Positions 61,946 through 64,000 of a stretch of DNA of 64,000 bases are shown piece after piece. A model generated the notes under the pieces. The model saw only the letters and a program-made list of their open reading frames with translations. It made no database searches and had not been told where the DNA came from. A program made the position numbers and the translations under genes. Location of the stretch: contig JADJJZ010000029.1 of NCBI GenBank assembly GCA_016706255.1, positions 62,001-126,000 of the forward strand. The letters run 5' to 3'. Numbering within the stretch: the stretch's first letter is position 1; the number at the start of each line of letters is the position of its first letter. The stretch comes from Bacteroidota bacterium (GTDB lineage: Bacteria; Bacteroidota; Bacteroidia; Chitinophagales; BACL12).

Positions 61946-62350
61946 TTATTTTTCGAATTTCAGAGAAGCAGAATTCACACAGAAACGGTTTCCTGTTTCG
62001 GTTGGGCCATCATCAAAAACATGGCCTAAATGACCACCACAGTTACTGCATAAAATTTCTGTTCTACGCATGCCAAATGCATAATCTTCTTCATATTCAA
62101 CCGTTCCTTTTTCAATTTCACGGTCAAACGCCGGCCAACCACAACCACTGTCGAATTTAGATTCGGAAGTAAACAACTTTTGGCCGCAACCAGCGCATAA
62201 ATAATAACCCTTATCGAAAAAGTGGTCATATTCGCCTGTAAATGGGCGTTCTGTGCCTTTTTTGCGTAAAATCCTGTATTGTTCCGCACTGAGTTCTTCC
62301 TGCCAATCCTGGTCAGATTTCACTATCTTATATTGTTTAGCGTTTCCCAT
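61946..62350 (-). CDS. msrB: Peptide methionine-R-sulfoxide reductase MsrB
   Basis: 134 residues. Reduces the R-form of methionine sulfoxide in proteins, with thioredoxin as donor. Motifs: a TERPFTGEYDHFFDKGYYLC region, two zinc CxxC pairs (CAGCGQ and CSNCGG), SGCGWPAF, GHLGHVFDDGP, and the catalytic Cys in NRFCVNSASLKF at the C-terminus. No signal peptide, so cytoplasmic. It is convergent with the sensor kinase, with 6 bases between stops. A -7-like TAATTTTG lies 13 bases upstream of the start. Confidence 0.95.
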   Translation of the reverse strand: MGNAKQYKIVKSDQDWQEELSAEQYRILRKKGTERPFTGEYDHFFDKGYYLCAGCGQKLFTSESKFDSGCGWPAFDREIEKGTVEYEEDYAFGMRRTEILCSNCGGHLGHVFDDGPTETGNRFCVNSASLKFEK

Positions 62351-62363
62351 CGTTCAATTTTAA

Positions 62364-62371
62364 CAAAATTA
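62364..62371 (-). promoter_or_regulatory. msrB: Bacteroidetes-type -7 promoter element for msrB
   Basis: Minus-strand TAATTTTG matches TAnnTTTG, 13 bases from the msrB start codon. A TTTG at plus-strand 62387-62390 (minus strand) is a possible -33 element, but the spacing is shorter than usual. Confidence 0.45.
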
Positions 62372-62443
62372 GTATACGAATGGTTTCAAAACACAGTTTT
62401 GAACAAATTTTAAGTTGCCTTGTTTTACCGAAAAATATCTACA

Positions 62444-62563
62444 ATGAGCAAACTACCCGGTTACAGTAAAATTGTATTGGCGTTGATACTTTTTATTGGT
62501 TTAATCAGCTTACTCACATTGGTATCGCTGCTTGTGCATCATGAAATAATTACGTTCGGTTAA
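62444..62563 (+). CDS. 39-residue single-helix membrane peptide
   Basis: 39 residues with an ATG start and TAA stop, divergent from msrB. Residues about 10-34 form one strong membrane helix (IVLALILFIGLISLLTLV) between a basic N-terminus (MSKLPGYSK) and a short tail with two His. Positive N-terminus predicts it is inside. The stop overlaps the convergent thioredoxin-like gene's stop by four bases (TTAA). The clean hydrophobic segment and codon choice suggest it is real, but no family is recognised. Confidence 0.45.
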   Translation: MSKLPGYSKIVLALILFIGLISLLTLVSLLVHHEIITFG

Positions 62564-63987
62564 TGTCCTTGTGACGCCTCATAAGCCATGCGGTCCTTTA
62601 TGATGGCCGGAACCTGATCGATATTGATTTTTTTACCAAAAATCACTTTGTCGTGATCCAGTAAAAAAATTAGTGGTGTCATGTCTACATTGTATTTTAA
62701 CTGGAAAGCTTCGTTGCCTTTTAAGTTGGCAACATTAATCCATGGATAAGGATGTTCAGTTAACCATTTTTTCCATTTATCGAATTCTTCTTCTGAATAA
62801 ACAGCATAAACTTCTGCACCAAGTGATTTCAATTCAGGATAAGTTGCTTCAACCTTTGGAATTTCTTTTTTACAATGTCCGCAATCAGGACTCCAGAAAA
62901 TAATTACGGTAAATCGACTGTTTACACTGTATAACGGAATATCATTCCCATTTACATCTTGTAAAACTAATGGCTGTCCTTTTTTACCTAATAGGGTTGG
63001 ACGTACTTTATCTGCTTGCGCCTGAATGCGATATAAACCAACATCATCTAACCAAAATGCCTTACCACCGGAATAATATTTATCTACAATATGCACATAA
63101 ACAGCATCAAAACCCATAATTTTAGATGTTGCATATTCATTTAATAACATAACTGTAATATATTGAAATGCCTTACTGTTTGCCATCGATTTATCTATGA
63201 TAAAGTCAACACCTTTCATTAATGAATCAGGCATTTTAGTTACATAAATTTTTAGATAGTTTTTTACTTTCGTATCGTACAAATTAGTTCTGAGCATGCG
63301 CTCATCCTTAAAATCAACATTATCGAAATAATGTAATTTCCCATATCGCCATGCAAATGTTGAATCCTTTGTGCCGTCAGGGTTTAAAGGCGATTCAGGT
63401 ATTTTAATATCAGTAGCAGCTTTTAAAAATTTAGCATAAAATAAATTCGGATTATCAGTAATAATTTTATCACGATAGGTTTCAACCTCCGTATTTAATT
63501 GCTTCATTTCCTCCTTTATTTTTTTACCCTCAGGCGTTGTTTCACCGGCTGCATCCATTTTAGTTTTAAGCACATTCATTTCTTCTCTTTTTTGGGATAT
63601 GAAATTTAAATCTTCATAAAAAATTTTGTTTTCAATTGAACCGCTTACTTTCATATTTTTAACAAAATCAGTAGTATCAGTTTCCATTGAAAATCCGGAT
63701 TCAAATCCACTGACAATCATTTCAAAATAGCGATTTTTTAAAGATGGTGCTACAACAAGATAAATTCCACCTTGCAACGTATCAATACTTTTTAAAATGG
63801 CTTCACCTTTCGAATTAATTGGCACGGTATCAATTACATACTGAGCAGCCCCGTAATGATGTCCAAACATTATAGTAGTATCAGCCAAGCCATGAATTTT
63901 TATTTTGAATTCATAACCTTTTAAAGATTGCGCTTGCGTAAACTGAATAAATGCAAATAAAAAGGAAAGGAGTAGAAATTTTTTCAT
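62560..63987 (-). CDS. TlpA-like thioredoxin-fold exported protein with DUF4369/DUF5106-like N-terminus
   Basis: 475 residues. Signal peptide about 1-19 (ending FTQAQ). The N-terminal beta domain (KGYEFKIKIHGLADTTIMFG and a further TLQGGIYLV) fits DUF4369, a long helical middle matches the DUF5106-like type, and the C-terminal thioredoxin domain has FTVIIFWSPDCGHCKKEIPKVEATYPEL (redox pair in CGHC) and a cis-Pro in MTPLIFLLD. Such proteins maintain periplasmic disulfides or deliver electrons to other exported proteins, for example in cytochrome maturation. It ends a few bases from the window edge, and its promoter lies outside. Confidence 0.88.
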   Translation of the reverse strand: MKKFLLLSFLFAFIQFTQAQSLKGYEFKIKIHGLADTTIMFGHHYGAAQYVIDTVPINSKGEAILKSIDTLQGGIYLVVAPSLKNRYFEMIVSGFESGFSMETDTTDFVKNMKVSGSIENKIFYEDLNFISQKREEMNVLKTKMDAAGETTPEGKKIKEEMKQLNTEVETYRDKIITDNPNLFYAKFLKAATDIKIPESPLNPDGTKDSTFAWRYGKLHYFDNVDFKDERMLRTNLYDTKVKNYLKIYVTKMPDSLMKGVDFIIDKSMANSKAFQYITVMLLNEYATSKIMGFDAVYVHIVDKYYSGGKAFWLDDVGLYRIQAQADKVRPTLLGKKGQPLVLQDVNGNDIPLYSVNSRFTVIIFWSPDCGHCKKEIPKVEATYPELKSLGAEVYAVYSEEEFDKWKKWLTEHPYPWINVANLKGNEAFQLKYNVDMTPLIFLLDHDKVIFGKKINIDQVPAIIKDRMAYEASQGH

Positions 63988-64000
63988 GTACTGTTTTCGT

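Noticed and set aside
1..64000. Prophage, insertion sequence or integrative element
   Set aside because: No transposase, integrase, phage structural gene or flanking repeat was seen.

Overview
The window looks like a chromosomal segment of a low-GC member of the Bacteroidota, probably a free-living, uncultured, Chitinophagales- or Saprospirales-like lineage (the rank is inference). Several things point there. At least eight genes encode secreted proteins with C-terminal type IX secretion (T9SS) sorting domains, of both type A and the CHU_C-like type B. Bacteroidota-specific families such as DUF4294 and DUF5686 are present. Some upstream regions carry the Bacteroidetes -7 element TAnnTTTG, and Shine-Dalgarno sequences are mostly absent. 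I saw no rRNA, tRNA, CRISPR array, insertion sequence or prophage.

Layout. 1-0.9 kb: end of a TPR-like gene and secG. 1-9.3 kb: an SGNH/DUF4886-like esterase with a sorting tail, a DUF4294 protein, a CapA-family phosphoesterase, a Tat-exported multicopper-oxidase-like protein that has lost most copper ligands, a lipoprotein and an MMPL/RND exporter. 9.8-14.5 kb: a small secreted protein and two paralogous type-B T9SS adhesins, the second broken by a stop and a frameshift. 14.5-25.9 kb: ChaN-like protein, lipoprotein, pentapeptide-repeat protein, a MopE-repeat surface protein (frameshifted), two M43-like metalloproteases, a TPR protein, a retropepsin-like protease and malate dehydrogenase. 25.9-32.2 kb: mostly housekeeping genes (tilS, TPR, etfBA, DUF151 nuclease with UVR motif, crcB, a CNT nucleoside transporter). 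32.2-39.8 kb: SGNH-like and DUF5686 proteins, an ECF sigma factor overlapping a membrane protein with an anti-sigma-like N-terminus and barrel-like C-terminus, rdgB and ilvE. 39.8-44.7 kb: two tandem OmpA/PD40 proteins and nth. 44.7-55.8 kb: two giant modular T9SS surface proteins, each split by one frameshift. 56-64 kb: signalling genes (NtrC-type regulator, hybrid histidine kinase, PhoB/PhoR-like pair with the kinase split), msrB, a 39-residue membrane peptide gene and a TlpA-like thioredoxin protein.

How the genes fit together. The accessory content is dominated by export and surface display: adhesin-like mosaics, secreted proteases, envelope proteins and their regulators. The T9SS machinery itself is not in this window. 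etfBA, mdh and ilvE serve central metabolism; tilS, rdgB, nth and msrB serve tRNA modification, nucleotide clean-up, DNA repair and oxidative repair.

The main oddity is the number of reading-frame lesions: four surface-protein genes and one sensor kinase are each interrupted by a small indel (one also by a nonsense codon), while homology continues directly in another frame. Several sit at short homopolymers, so uncorrected consensus errors are the leading explanation, with real gene decay or recombination between repeats as alternatives. The most interesting biological candidates are a roughly 210-residue module, present five times in the two giant genes, that resembles a ThuA/glutamine-amidotransferase fold, and the copper-ligand-depleted multicopper oxidase that resembles FtsP/SufI in design.
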